From assembly GCA_002378845.1 (NCBI GenBank), contig DFRY01000020.1:56840-67139 (forward strand): 10,300 bases of DNA, read 5' to 3'. The position numbers and the translations under genes are program-made. The notes under the pieces were generated by a model that was not told the DNA's origin, did no database searches, and was given only the letters and a program-made list of their open reading frames with translations. This stretch comes from Ruminococcaceae bacterium UBA3451. GTDB lineage: Bacteria > Bacillota > Clostridia > Oscillospirales > Acutalibacteraceae. Of this stretch, positions 1 through 7,066 are shown piece after piece; the first letter of the stretch is position 1; the number at the start of each line of letters is the position of its first letter.

Positions 1-1
1 C

Positions 2-940
2 GAAGAAACCGCGCTTATGACCTCCATCGAGGGCAAACGCGGCGAACCCAGACCGCGCCCGCCGTTCCCGGCATTAAAGGGTTTGTTCCAGAAGCCGACC
101 ATTTTAAATAACGTGGAAACCTATGCGAACATTACACAGATTATTCTGAAAGGTGCGGACTGGTTTGCTTCCATGGGCACCGAAAAGTCCAAGGGAACCA
201 AAGTGTTCGCATTGGGCGGAAAAATTGAACACACCGGTTTGGTAGAAGTTCCAATGGGCACTACGCTGCGCGAAATTGTCGAGGAAATCGGCGGCGGCGT
301 TCCGGACGGCCACACTTTCAAGGCGGCGCAGACCGGCGGCCCTTCCGGCGGCTGCATTCCCGCATCGGAACTGGATATTCCCATTGACTACGACAACCTT
401 CTTTCCATCGGTGCCATGATGGGCTCCGGCGGATTGATTGTAATGGACGACACAACCTGCATGGTGGACATTGCGAAGTTTTTCCTGGAATTTACGGTTG
501 ACGAGTCCTGCGGCAAATGTACGCCGTGCCGTATCGGAACAAGGCGTTTGCTTGAAATACTGAATAAGATTACCAACGGAAACGGTACCATGGAAGACAT
601 TGACCGCATGGAGGAACTCTGCTACTACCTAAAAGAAAATTCCCTGTGCGCTTTGGGTCAGACCGCCCCGAACCCGGTGCTTTCCACGTTGCACTATTTC
701 CGCGACGAATACATTGCCCATGTTACCGAGCACCGCTGCCCGGCCGGCGCGTGCAAAGCGCTTACAAACTATTACATTGAGCCGGACAAATGCCGCGGCT
801 GTACTCTTTGCACCCGCAACTGCCCGGTTGGGGCAATCAGCGGTACCGTAAAGGCTGCTCATGTAATCGATACGTCAAAATGCATCAAGTGCGGTGTCTG
901 CATGGAAAAATGCAAGTTCAACGCAGTTGTGAAAAGATAA
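2..940 (+). CDS. hydB: NADH-binding flavoprotein subunit (HydB, NuoF-like) of the bifurcating [FeFe]-hydrogenase, C-terminal part
   Basis: 5'-truncated by the window edge; the reading frame is open from base 2, and the ATG at 17 is internal because the preceding codons (EETAL) belong to the conserved NuoF motif [20 protein letters not shown]. About 312 residues are visible of a family usually near 600. In order, by visible residue: the end of the FMN/NADH-binding region, an SLBB-like stretch (about 65-120), the NuoF [4Fe-4S] motif [13 protein letters not shown] (Cys 170, 173, 176, with Cys216 in SLCALG), and a C-terminal 2x[4Fe-4S] ferredoxin domain (Cys 264/267/270/274 and 294/297/300/304). 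This ferredoxin tail distinguishes HydB-type proteins from plain complex I NuoF. The family oxidises or reduces NAD(H) and is thought to host electron bifurcation together with HydA and HydC in the cytoplasm. The stop is 17 nt before hydA, so the two are surely co-transcribed. A related NADP-dependent HndC is the main alternative name. Confidence 0.93.
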   Translation, partial: EETALMTSIEGKRGEPRPRPPFPALKGLFQKPTILNNVETYANITQIILKGADWFASMGTEKSKGTKVFALGGKIEHTGLVEVPMGTTLREIVEEIGGGVPDGHTFKAAQTGGPSGGCIPASELDIPIDYDNLLSIGAMMGSGGLIVMDDTTCMVDIAKFFLEFTVDESCGKCTPCRIGTRRLLEILNKITNGNGTMEDIDRMEELCYYLKENSLCALGQTAPNPVLSTLHYFRDEYIAHVTEHRCPAGACKALTNYYIEPDKCRGCTLCTRNCPVGAISGTVKAAHVIDTSKCIKCGVCMEKCKFNAVVKR

Positions 941-943
941 GAA

Positions 944-948
944 AGGAG
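944..948 (+). promoter_or_regulatory. Ribosome binding site fixing the hydA start
   Basis: AGGAG sits 9 nt before the ATG at 958, in the 17-nt gap after the hydB stop codon. It decides the start: the hydA frame is open back to 790, but that upstream stretch overlaps the conserved ferredoxin domain of hydB in another frame and has no matching signal. Confidence 0.8.
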
Positions 949-957
949 TGTGCCACT

Positions 958-2700
958 ATGGAAAATATGGTAAACATTAAAATGAACGGCATGCCCCTCT
1001 CAGTGCCGAACGGTTCCACGATTCTGGAAGCGGCTCGCTATGCCGGAATCGATATTCCTACCCTTTGTTACCTGAAAGGGATCAACGAAATCGGTGCTTG
1101 CCGCATGTGCGTGGTGGAAGTAAAGGGCGCCCGCTCTTTGGTTGCCGCCTGTGTGTATCCGGTAAATGAGGGCATGGAGGTTATGACCAATACCCCCAAA
1201 ATACAGCAATCCAGAAAAATGACGCTGGAAATGCTCCTTTCGGTGCATAACCAGGACTGCCTTGCCTGCAAACGCAGCGGAAGCTGCGAATTTCAGGCGC
1301 TCTGCACTGAAATGGGTGTGGAACAGACCGACCGCTTTGCGGGTTCAAAACCGGATTCCTCAAAAGACGAATCCACCATGCATTTGGTTCGCGACAATTC
1401 CAAGTGCATCCTCTGCCGCCGCTGCGTAGCTGCCTGCGCCGACCAGCACGTTGCTGTAATCGGCCCGAACAACCGCGGCTTTGACACGCACATTTCCAGC
1501 CCGTTTGAGCGTTCGCTTAACGACGTGCCGTGCGTTTCCTGCGGTCAGTGTATTGTAAGCTGCCCAACCGGCGCATTAACGGAACGCGACCAGTGCGACG
1601 AGGTCCTTGCGGCGATCAACGACCCCGAAAAATTCGTGGTGGTTCAAACTGCCCCTGCTATCCGCGCCACGCTGGGCGAGTGCTTCGACATGCCCGTAGG
1701 AACCAATGTAAAAGGTAAAATGGTCGCCGCGCTGCGCCGCCTTGGCTTTGATAAAGTATTCGACACCGACTTCGGTGCCGACCTTACGATTGTAGAAGAA
1801 GCGAACGAACTGCTTGACCGTGTAAAGAACGGCGGTGCGCTGCCGCTCATTACTTCCTGTTCTCCGGGATGGGTTAAATTCTGTGAATATTATTACCCCG
1901 AGCTTCTGCCGAATGTCTCTTCCTGCAAGTCCCCGCAGCAGATGACCGGTGCCGTAATCAAAACATGGTACGCGCAGAAGAACAATATCGACCCGAAAAA
2001 CATTGTGGTGGTAAGCGTAATGCCCTGTACGGCAAAGAAGTTTGAAATTAAACGGGACGATGAAAACGCCGCAGGGGTGGCCGATACCGATATTTCGATC
2101 ACAACCCGTGAGCTTGCCCGCCTGATTCGTTTGGCCGGTATTAACTTCAACCGCCTGCCCGACGAGGACTTTGACCCTGCTTTGGGTGTTTCCACCGGCG
2201 CCGCTGCCATTTTCGGCGCGACCGGCGGCGTAATGGAAGCCGCGCTCAGAACCGCGGCCGAAACGCTGGAGGGCAAAAGCCTGGATTCCATTGAGTACAC
2301 GGAGGTTCGCGGTACAGCGGGCATTAAAGAAGCGGTGTACCATGTGGGCGGTATGGATGTAAAGGTTGCTGCGATCAGCGGCCTGAACAATGCCAATGAA
2401 ATTTTGTCGAAGATTAAGAACGGCGAGGGCGGGTACCATTTCGTTGAAATTATGTGCTGCCCGGGCGGCTGTGTAAACGGCGGCGGCCAGCCGATTCAGC
2501 CCGCTTCGGTTCGCAACTTTACCGACCTGAAAGCGGAACGCGCCAAAGCCTTGTACGAGGAAGACGCAAACCTTCCGCTTCGCAAAAGCCATGAAAGTCC
2601 GCTTATCAAGATGATTTACGACGAATTCCTTGAAAAGCCGGGCAGCCATAAGGCGCACGAAATACTGCATACCACCTATGTGGCACGCAAGAAATATTAA
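958..2700 (+). CDS. hydA: [FeFe]-hydrogenase catalytic subunit HydA (580 aa)
   Basis: It catalyses reversible H2 formation at the H-cluster; beside hydB it is most likely the catalytic subunit of a HydABC bifurcating enzyme using NADH and ferredoxin. Domains in order: N-terminal [2Fe-2S] (Cys37, 48, 51, 65); His-Cys [4Fe-4S] site (His97, Cys101, 104, 110); two [4Fe-4S] clusters (Cys150/153/156/160 and 192/195/198/202); then the H-cluster domain with L1 TSCSPGW (299-305), L2 MPCTAKKFE (355-363) and L3 EIMCCPGGCVNGGGQP (497-512). Length matches the CpI-type enzyme (574 aa). The proton-path residues known from CpI appear kept (Glu281, Glu284, Arg288, Cys301, Ser321). Oddities: Ser302 falls where CpI has ligand Cys300, and extra cysteines occur at 323 and 500. 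Maturation genes hydEFG are not in the window. The start at 958 is supported by a good ribosome binding site and a typical N-terminus. Confidence 0.95.
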   Translation: MENMVNIKMNGMPLSVPNGSTILEAARYAGIDIPTLCYLKGINEIGACRMCVVEVKGARSLVAACVYPVNEGMEVMTNTPKIQQSRKMTLEMLLSVHNQDCLACKRSGSCEFQALCTEMGVEQTDRFAGSKPDSSKDESTMHLVRDNSKCILCRRCVAACADQHVAVIGPNNRGFDTHISSPFERSLNDVPCVSCGQCIVSCPTGALTERDQCDEVLAAINDPEKFVVVQTAPAIRATLGECFDMPVGTNVKGKMVAALRRLGFDKVFDTDFGADLTIVEEANELLDRVKNGGALPLITSCSPGWVKFCEYYYPELLPNVSSCKSPQQMTGAVIKTWYAQKNNIDPKNIVVVSVMPCTAKKFEIKRDDENAAGVADTDISITTRELARLIRLAGINFNRLPDEDFDPALGVSTGAAAIFGATGGVMEAALRTAAETLEGKSLDSIEYTEVRGTAGIKEAVYHVGGMDVKVAAISGLNNANEILSKIKNGEGGYHFVEIMCCPGGCVNGGGQPIQPASVRNFTDLKAERAKALYEEDANLPLRKSHESPLIKMIYDEFLEKPGSHKAHEILHTTYVARKKY

Positions 2701-2712
2701 GTTTTTTATGAG

Positions 2713-2741
2713 AGGCAGCGCCAAAAGCGCTGCTTCTTTTT
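2713..2741 (+). terminator. Rho-independent terminator after hydA
   Basis: A 9-bp stem (AGGCAGCGC at 2713-2721 with GCGCTGCTT at 2727-2735, one G-T pair) encloses the loop CAAAA and is followed by CTTTTT. It lies 12 nt after the hydA stop and ends the hydrogenase operon. Confidence 0.85.
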
Positions 2742-2834
2742 ATCACACAAAAATAAGGTAACTCGCTCCTTTTATTACTCAATAATTCTATTTCGGCTAT
2801 AAAATAAAGGGAAAAAATGTCTGGTGAAATTACA

Positions 2835-2865
2835 GTAAAATTCTCCGGTCATTTTACCTAGAATT
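2835..2865. repeat. Nested, mutually exclusive inverted repeats upstream of the chemoreceptor promoter
   Basis: GTAAAAT (2835-2841) pairs with ATTTTAC (2851-2857) across a 9-nt loop. AATTCT (2839-2844) pairs with AGAATT (2860-2865). The two pairings share bases, so both cannot form at once. They lie about 40-70 nt before the -35 box, a position that would suit an operator or activator site. AT-rich DNA gives such short repeats by chance, so function is unproven. Confidence 0.35.
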
Positions 2866-2902
2866 AACAAAGCAGGAGAAATATATGTACACGTTATACC
2901 AA

Positions 2903-2931
2903 TTGACCGTTAAATTTTAGGGTGATATAGT
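2903..2931 (+). promoter_or_regulatory. Sigma-A type promoter for the chemoreceptor gene
   Basis: The -35 is TTGACC (2903-2908), the spacer exactly 17 nt, and the -10 TATAGT (2926-2931). Five of six bases match consensus in each box. The predicted start is near 2938. This suggests housekeeping-sigma expression rather than the flagellar sigma factor often used for chemoreceptors. Confidence 0.72.
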
Positions 2932-3001
2932 TATAAAGGGAAACATAAAGCAGGAACTATTTCACAATCATACAACACTGAAATGAAAGAGTGACAGAAT
3001 T

Positions 3002-4822
3002 TTGAAAACATCCAAGCTTAAATTGCAGCTAAAATTACAGCTAAAACACAAACTGATCTTACTCCTTGGCGGTCTGATTATGGTAACCATCTGCGTACAG
3101 TCTGTACTGTCCTATCTTAGCCTTAGCAAAGCATACAATACGGCCGGTACCGAAATGCAAGGCCATTATGACACGTTAATTAAAACGGAAGTGGAAAGTC
3201 TGGTCAGCACGCTACAGGCAAATTACAACATGGGGCAAAGCGGGAAGATTACTCCGGCACAGGCGCTGGAAAACGCCAAAAGCATCGTCCGTGACACCCG
3301 TTATAATAACGGGGACGGCTACTTTTGGGCCGACACGGCAGACGGAGTCTGCGCGGTACACATGAATTCTGAATACGAGGGAAAAAATCGTTTGAACGAC
3401 AAGGATTTAAAGGGCACCTTTTACATTCAAAATATCCTTGCCGCAGGGAAAAATCCGTCCGGCGGGTTTACCAGTTATTACTTTACCAAGCCGGGTGCGG
3501 ACGGCGCGTTTTTAAAGCGTGCTTATACCATGGAATTTGAACCGTACGGCTGGTTTATCAGCACCGGAAACTATCAGGTGGATATTGACGCAATGACCGC
3601 ACAGTTCGAACAGGAAAAACAAATTGCACTGCTGAAGGCTATTTTATCCAGCTTCTTTGTTTTTGCGGTGGGTATTTTCCTTATGGTGCGCATGTCCGGC
3701 GCGATTACAAAACCGCTGACAACAATAACCGAACGGCTTCTGCTTTTGTCGGAAGGAGATTTGCATACTCCTGTGCCCGTTATCAACACAAAGGACGAAA
3801 CCGAAGTACTGGCACAGGCAACGGCACGCACGGTCAATATTCTTCACGGGGTAATCAACGACATTACCACGCAGTTAGGGCAAATGTCGGACGGGGACTT
3901 TAGGCATGAAATAAATATGGATTATGTGGGCGATATCCAGCCCATTAAAGATTCCATCCATAAAATTTCCCATTCCCTCAGCAATACGCTTCTGCAGGCC
4001 AGCCGTTCCGCCGAACAAGTGGATGCCGGCTCTACGGAAGTTTCCAACGGGGCGCAGGTTCTGGCACAGGGTACGGCAGAACAGGCAAGCGCGGTAGAGG
4101 TTCTTTCCGCTTCGGCAAATGAAATTTCCGAACAGATCAGGTTAAACGCGGAGCACGCCGCAATGGCGAGCAGTATTTCGCATGATGCGGTAACCCAGGT
4201 GAATCAGGGTAAGAACCGCATGCAGCAAATGACGAGTGCTATGGTCGACATCAGCAATTCCTCGAAGCAGATAGAACGGATTATCCACACCATCGATGAC
4301 ATTGCGTTCCAGACTAATATTCTGGCACTGAACGCGGCGGTAGAAGCGGCGCGTGCCGGCTCGGCAGGCAAGGGGTTTGCCGTTGTTGCGGACGAAGTGC
4401 GCAATCTGGCCACCAAAAGCGCGGAAGCGGCCAGCACAACCGCGCAGCTGATTGAACATTCCATTAAAACGGTGGAATCCGGTTCCGCTATTGCGGATGA
4501 AACGGCGCAGTCCTTACTTTCCATTGTACAAAGCACCGAACGCTCCGCGGAATTGATTCGCCGCATTTCGCAGGCGACCAATCAGCAGGCAAGCTCAATC
4601 GGTCAAATTACACAGGGCGTGGAGCAGATTTCCTCCGTAATTCAGACCAACTCCGCTACGGCGCAGGAAAGTGCCGCCGCCAGCGAAGAACTGAGCAGCC
4701 ACGCGCATATGATGAATGATTTAATCCGTCAATTCAAACTGAAGGAAACCACGGCAATGGATCAAATCACTGAAGAAATCCAACGGCCGGAAATACCGGT
4801 TGCCGCGGAAGAAAAATACTGA
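3002..4822 (+). CDS. Methyl-accepting chemotaxis protein with extracellular Cache-type sensor (606 aa)
   Basis: Senses an unidentified small ligand outside the cell and controls the CheA kinase. In order: basic N-terminus; first membrane segment (about 18-40); an extracellular region whose motifs (DGYFWADT near 105-112, then [13 protein letters not shown] near 179-191) match single-Cache sCache_2-like sensors; second membrane segment (about 209-230); a HAMP domain (about 231-283); a second HAMP-like unit (about 284-335, with SDGDF and YVGDI); then a coiled-coil signalling domain with the conserved hairpin tip [21 protein letters not shown] (433-453). It ends VAAEEKY, without the CheR-tethering pentapeptide. 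The start is TTG at 3002: a stop lies in frame at 2984, no ATG or GTG lies between, and the next Met (27) would cut into the first membrane segment. The ribosome binding site is weak (AAAGAG at about 2986-2991). It is monocistronic: own promoter before, strong terminator after. Confidence 0.92.
   Translation: MKTSKLKLQLKLQLKHKLILLLGGLIMVTICVQSVLSYLSLSKAYNTAGTEMQGHYDTLIKTEVESLVSTLQANYNMGQSGKITPAQALENAKSIVRDTRYNNGDGYFWADTADGVCAVHMNSEYEGKNRLNDKDLKGTFYIQNILAAGKNPSGGFTSYYFTKPGADGAFLKRAYTMEFEPYGWFISTGNYQVDIDAMTAQFEQEKQIALLKAILSSFFVFAVGIFLMVRMSGAITKPLTTITERLLLLSEGDLHTPVPVINTKDETEVLAQATARTVNILHGVINDITTQLGQMSDGDFRHEINMDYVGDIQPIKDSIHKISHSLSNTLLQASRSAEQVDAGSTEVSNGAQVLAQGTAEQASAVEVLSASANEISEQIRLNAEHAAMASSISHDAVTQVNQGKNRMQQMTSAMVDISNSSKQIERIIHTIDDIAFQTNILALNAAVEAARAGSAGKGFAVVADEVRNLATKSAEAASTTAQLIEHSIKTVESGSAIADETAQSLLSIVQSTERSAELIRRISQATNQQASSIGQITQGVEQISSVIQTNSATAQESAAASEELSSHAHMMNDLIRQFKLKETTAMDQITEEIQRPEIPVAAEEKY
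3022..3045 (+). repeat. Tandem 12-bp duplication inside the chemoreceptor N-terminus
   Basis: ATTGCAGCTAAA (3022-3033) is followed directly by ATTACAGCTAAA (3034-3045), differing at one base. It gives the repeated peptide LQLKLQLK just ahead of the first membrane segment. The in-frame unit of four codons lets copy number change without frameshift. Confidence 0.6.
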
Positions 4823-4827
4823 TTAAG

Positions 4828-4863
4828 AAAAGGTTCCCGAACCGTATGGTTCGGGAACCTTTT
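4828..4863. terminator. Strong terminator after the chemoreceptor gene, potentially bidirectional
   Basis: A perfect 16-bp inverted repeat (4828-4843 and 4848-4863) with a GTAT loop. The plus strand ends in TTTT, and A-rich DNA on the left gives a T-run on the minus strand too. It begins 5 nt after the chemoreceptor stop codon. Confidence 0.93.
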
Positions 4864-4864
4864 G

Positions 4865-4873
4865 TGCTATAAT
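4865..4873 (+). promoter_or_regulatory. Extended -10 promoter for the DUF218 gene
   Basis: TGCTATAAT is a consensus extended -10 element (TGn plus TATAAT). The matching -35 position (about 4845-4850, TATGGT) is poor and falls within the terminator hairpin. Transcription would start near 4880, almost at the ribosome binding site AGGTGA (4881-4886), leaving a leader of only about 10 nt. Confidence 0.6.
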
Positions 4874-4890
4874 CGAAACGAGGTGATAAA

Positions 4891-5652
4891 ATGAAACGGC
4901 ATCGGATTATTCGAATTTTCAGTGCGGTGCTGTCCTGCGCCGGAATCATCTGGTTTAGTATTCCTTTTCACTGGGGAGTTGCGAATATCGGAAACCTTTC
5001 CGGTATTTCTGTTTGTGTGTTGGTGCTGGCTGCGGCGTTGTTTTATCCGTGGATCAAACGAAAGTGCAATTCGTACCGGAGATGGAAAATTTGTTGTCAT
5101 GTTATTTTTGTTCTGTTCTGTGCCGGATTGGTATGGACAGCCATTTTAACGGGGCTGATGATTACCGGAATTCAGAACGCGCCGCCCGAAAACGCCACAG
5201 TCGTGGTGCTGGGCAGCAAGGTAAGCGGGCATGTTCCCAGCGCCGACCTGCGGGTGCGCATTGAAGCTGCGGGTGCGTATCTTGCCGCAAATCCGCAGGC
5301 ACAGTGTATTGTCAGCGGCGGGCAGGGGGCGGGCGAACTGGAAACGGAAGCGTCCGTCATGAAGAAATATCTGGTTCAGCAGGGAATTGATGCCTCCCGT
5401 ATTTTTGTGGAGGACAAATCCATGAATACGGAACAGAACCTGGAAAATTCGCTTGCAATCATCGATCAAAACGGAATGAGCCGCTCGCTGGCCATCGTAA
5501 CCGATGAATACCATCAGTACCGCGCGGGCAGCATAGCAAAATATCTTGGCGCGGTACCGTATTCGGTGTGCGCTTCCACTCCGTGGTATATTTTTTCGGC
5601 CTGTTATGCGCGCGAACTGCTCGCGCTGACGAAATTTCTGGTTTTTCCGTAA
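4891..5652 (+). CDS. DUF218 (YdcF/SanA/ElyC-type) membrane protein, 253 aa
   Basis: Precise role unknown. The DUF218 family includes E. coli SanA, YdcF and ElyC, some members being linked to cell-envelope integrity. Three hydrophobic segments occur at about 6-24, 36-54 and 67-93, so the protein is membrane-anchored. The DUF218 domain runs from about 101 to 235: VVVLGSKV (104-111), DLRVRIEAA (119-127), VSGGQGAGE (141-149), EDKSMNTEQNLENS (174-187) and VTDEYHQYRA (203-212), which hold the family's conserved charged residues. By orientation of similar proteins the domain is probably extracytoplasmic (inference). The start at 4891 has AGGTGA 4 nt upstream. It sits between a strong terminator and the pyrimidine promoter and looks monocistronic, with no visible link to pyrimidine synthesis. 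Confidence 0.85.
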   Translation: MKRHRIIRIFSAVLSCAGIIWFSIPFHWGVANIGNLSGISVCVLVLAAALFYPWIKRKCNSYRRWKICCHVIFVLFCAGLVWTAILTGLMITGIQNAPPENATVVVLGSKVSGHVPSADLRVRIEAAGAYLAANPQAQCIVSGGQGAGELETEASVMKKYLVQQGIDASRIFVEDKSMNTEQNLENSLAIIDQNGMSRSLAIVTDEYHQYRAGSIAKYLGAVPYSVCASTPWYIFSACYARELLALTKFLVFP

Positions 5653-5669
5653 AGAAACGGAGCGTTTCT
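5653..5669 (+). terminator. Weak hairpin right after the DUF218 stop codon
   Basis: AGAAACG (5653-5659) pairs with CGTTTCT (5663-5669) around a 3-nt GAG loop. The sequence after it is not a proper T-run, so termination would be inefficient. Some read-through into pyrC is possible. Confidence 0.3.
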
Positions 5670-5695
5670 CTGCGTGTTTCTGTCCGAATTCATAA

Positions 5696-5725
5696 TGGAC
5701 ATGCTGCGCTTTCCCATAGTATAAT
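5696..5725 (+). promoter_or_regulatory. Sigma-A promoter of the pyrimidine operon
   Basis: The -35 is TGGACA (5696-5701), the spacer 18 nt, and the -10 TATAAT (5720-5725), a perfect match. Transcription would start near 5732, about 20 nt before the pyrC ATG. That leaves no room for a PyrR-type attenuator. The pyrC ribosome binding site GGAGGT (5741-5746) follows. Confidence 0.75.
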
Positions 5726-5751
5726 AGTAAAAATATATTTGGAGGTACGCG

Positions 5752-7026
5752 ATGGATTCGCTATTAATCCAAGGCGCAAGAATTCTTGACCCGGCAAACA
5801 ACCGCGACGAAATCGGCAATATTCTTGTCATTGACGGAAAAATTGCGGAGATCGGCGGGCAGATCGACTGGGAAGGGGCAAAAATAATCAGTGCAAAAGG
5901 GCTTGTAGCTGCGCCCGGTCTGGTTGACCTTCATGTTCATCTGCGTGACCCCGGGTTTACGGAAAAAGAGGACATTCTTACCGGCTGTAACGCGGCGGCG
6001 GCGGGGGGTGTTACCAGCCTGCTGTGCATGCCAAATACCAGCCCTACGGTCGATTCTCCGGAAACCGTTCGCTACATTCTGAAAAAAGCACAGAGTGCCA
6101 GTGCGCGTGTTTATGTCGCTGCCGCGGTTACCAAAGGGCTGAAAAGTGAGGAACTTTGCGACCTTGCCGCGCTGAAAGAGGCGGGCGCCTCGGCGCTGAG
6201 CGACGACGGCCGGCCCGTAACCAACACGGCGTTTCTGGCAAAGGCAATGCGCCTTGCGCCGGAATTGAGGCTGAAAGTGATGGCGCACTGCGAGGATTTG
6301 TTTCTTTCCGAAGGGGGCAAACTGAACGAAGGGGAAATTTCCGCGCAGCTTAGCGTAAAGGGCGTTCCGGCAGCCGCGGAGGACTGCGGCACGGCACGGG
6401 AGATTGCGCTTGCGGCGGCTTACGGCGTACCGGTGCATATTTGCCATGTCAGCACAAAAACATCGGTCGCGCTGATACGCGACGCAAAACAGCGCGGGGT
6501 ACCGGTTACCGCCGAAACGGCTCCGCATTACTTTGCCCTTACGGAAGCGGAACTGCTAAGCCGCGACGCGGATTTCCGCATGAGCCCGCCGCTGCGTACG
6601 GAAGAAGACCGTCAGGCTGTGATACAGGGGTTGAAAGACGGAACCATCGATGTGATTGCGACCGACCATGCGCCGCACACGCCAAAGGAAAAGTCTGACT
6701 TTTTGTCCGCACCCAACGGCAGCATCGGAATGGAAACAAGCCTTGCGGCAGGAATCACTTATCTGGTTGAACGTCAGGGTTTCCGCCTGGACGAATTGAT
6801 TCGGCTCATGAGCACCGCTCCGGCCAAGCTGCTTGACATTCCAGCAGGAACACTTTCCAAAGGGGCGGCGGCTGACCTTGTTTTGTTTGACCCGGCCGAA
6901 CGCTGGGCGGTGGATGTAAACCGGCTCCACGGGAAAAGCAGGAATGCGGTTTTTAAGAACAAAGAGCTAACCGGAAAGGTGAAACTGACGGTCTGCCGCG
7001 GAAACATTGTTTATCAGAATATTTGA
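5752..7026 (+). CDS. pyrC: Dihydroorotase PyrC, class I (424 aa)
   Basis: Closes N-carbamoyl-L-aspartate to L-dihydroorotate, the third step of UMP synthesis, in the cytoplasm. It is a metal-dependent amidohydrolase of normal length. Visible motifs: the DLHVHLRDPG metal site (59-68; His61, His63), MPNT (93-96), the DDGRPV loop with Asp151 as the likely bridging ligand of class I enzymes, His178 in MAHCED, His232 in HICHVS, and the TDHAPH signature (304-309) with catalytic Asp305. All metal and catalytic residues expected of the class are present, so it should be active and not one of the inactive dihydroorotase-like partners of aspartate carbamoyltransferase. The start at 5752 follows GGAGGT by 5 nt. 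It is the first gene of the operon, followed 40 nt later by pyrF. Confidence 0.96.
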   Translation: MDSLLIQGARILDPANNRDEIGNILVIDGKIAEIGGQIDWEGAKIISAKGLVAAPGLVDLHVHLRDPGFTEKEDILTGCNAAAAGGVTSLLCMPNTSPTVDSPETVRYILKKAQSASARVYVAAAVTKGLKSEELCDLAALKEAGASALSDDGRPVTNTAFLAKAMRLAPELRLKVMAHCEDLFLSEGGKLNEGEISAQLSVKGVPAAAEDCGTAREIALAAAYGVPVHICHVSTKTSVALIRDAKQRGVPVTAETAPHYFALTEAELLSRDADFRMSPPLRTEEDRQAVIQGLKDGTIDVIATDHAPHTPKEKSDFLSAPNGSIGMETSLAAGITYLVERQGFRLDELIRLMSTAPAKLLDIPAGTLSKGAAADLVLFDPAERWAVDVNRLHGKSRNAVFKNKELTGKVKLTVCRGNIVYQNI

Positions 7027-7066
7027 AACGGAAGAATAAAAGCAGAAGAAAAATTGGAGGAATACG

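Larger units (their letters stand above)
2742..3001 (+). other. AT-rich non-coding region ahead of the chemoreceptor gene
   Basis: No supported gene. It contains a sigma-A promoter at 2903-2931, nested inverted repeats at 2835-2865, and a 9-bp direct repeat AAAGCAGGA (2869-2877 and 2947-2955). From the predicted start near 2938, the leader to the TTG start is about 64 nt, too short for most riboswitches, and I recognise no riboswitch motif. It is visibly richer in A and T than the genes around it. Confidence 0.7.

Noticed and set aside
790..957. Upstream extension of the hydA reading frame
   Set aside because: It overlaps the conserved ferredoxin domain of hydB in another frame; the ribosome binding site at 944-948 and a typical HydA N-terminus mark 958 as the start.
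1576..2724. Long minus-strand open frame (382 codons) opposite hydA
   Set aside because: Shadow of a highly conserved coding sequence with GC-rich third positions; no recognisable domain, and its start lies in the hydA terminator stem.
2885..2920. Eleven-codon open frame (MYTLYQLTVKF) with a good AGGAG upstream
   Set aside because: It overlaps the -35 box and spacer of the chemoreceptor promoter, so that transcript would not contain it; no upstream promoter was found and such short frames arise by chance.
2911..2928. Possible flagellar sigma (SigD/FliA-like) promoter, -10 like GGTGATAT
   Set aside because: No TAAA at the required distance of about 15 nt; the overlapping TTGACC-17-TATAGT fits sigma-A much better.
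2938..3001. Riboswitch in the chemoreceptor leader
   Set aside because: The leader is about 64 nt with only a weak 6-bp dyad (ATTTCA/TGAAAT at 2959-2984) and no recognised riboswitch core.
5764..6528. Minus-strand open frame opposite pyrC
   Set aside because: Antisense shadow of a strongly conserved gene; low-complexity Arg/Cys-rich product with no domain.
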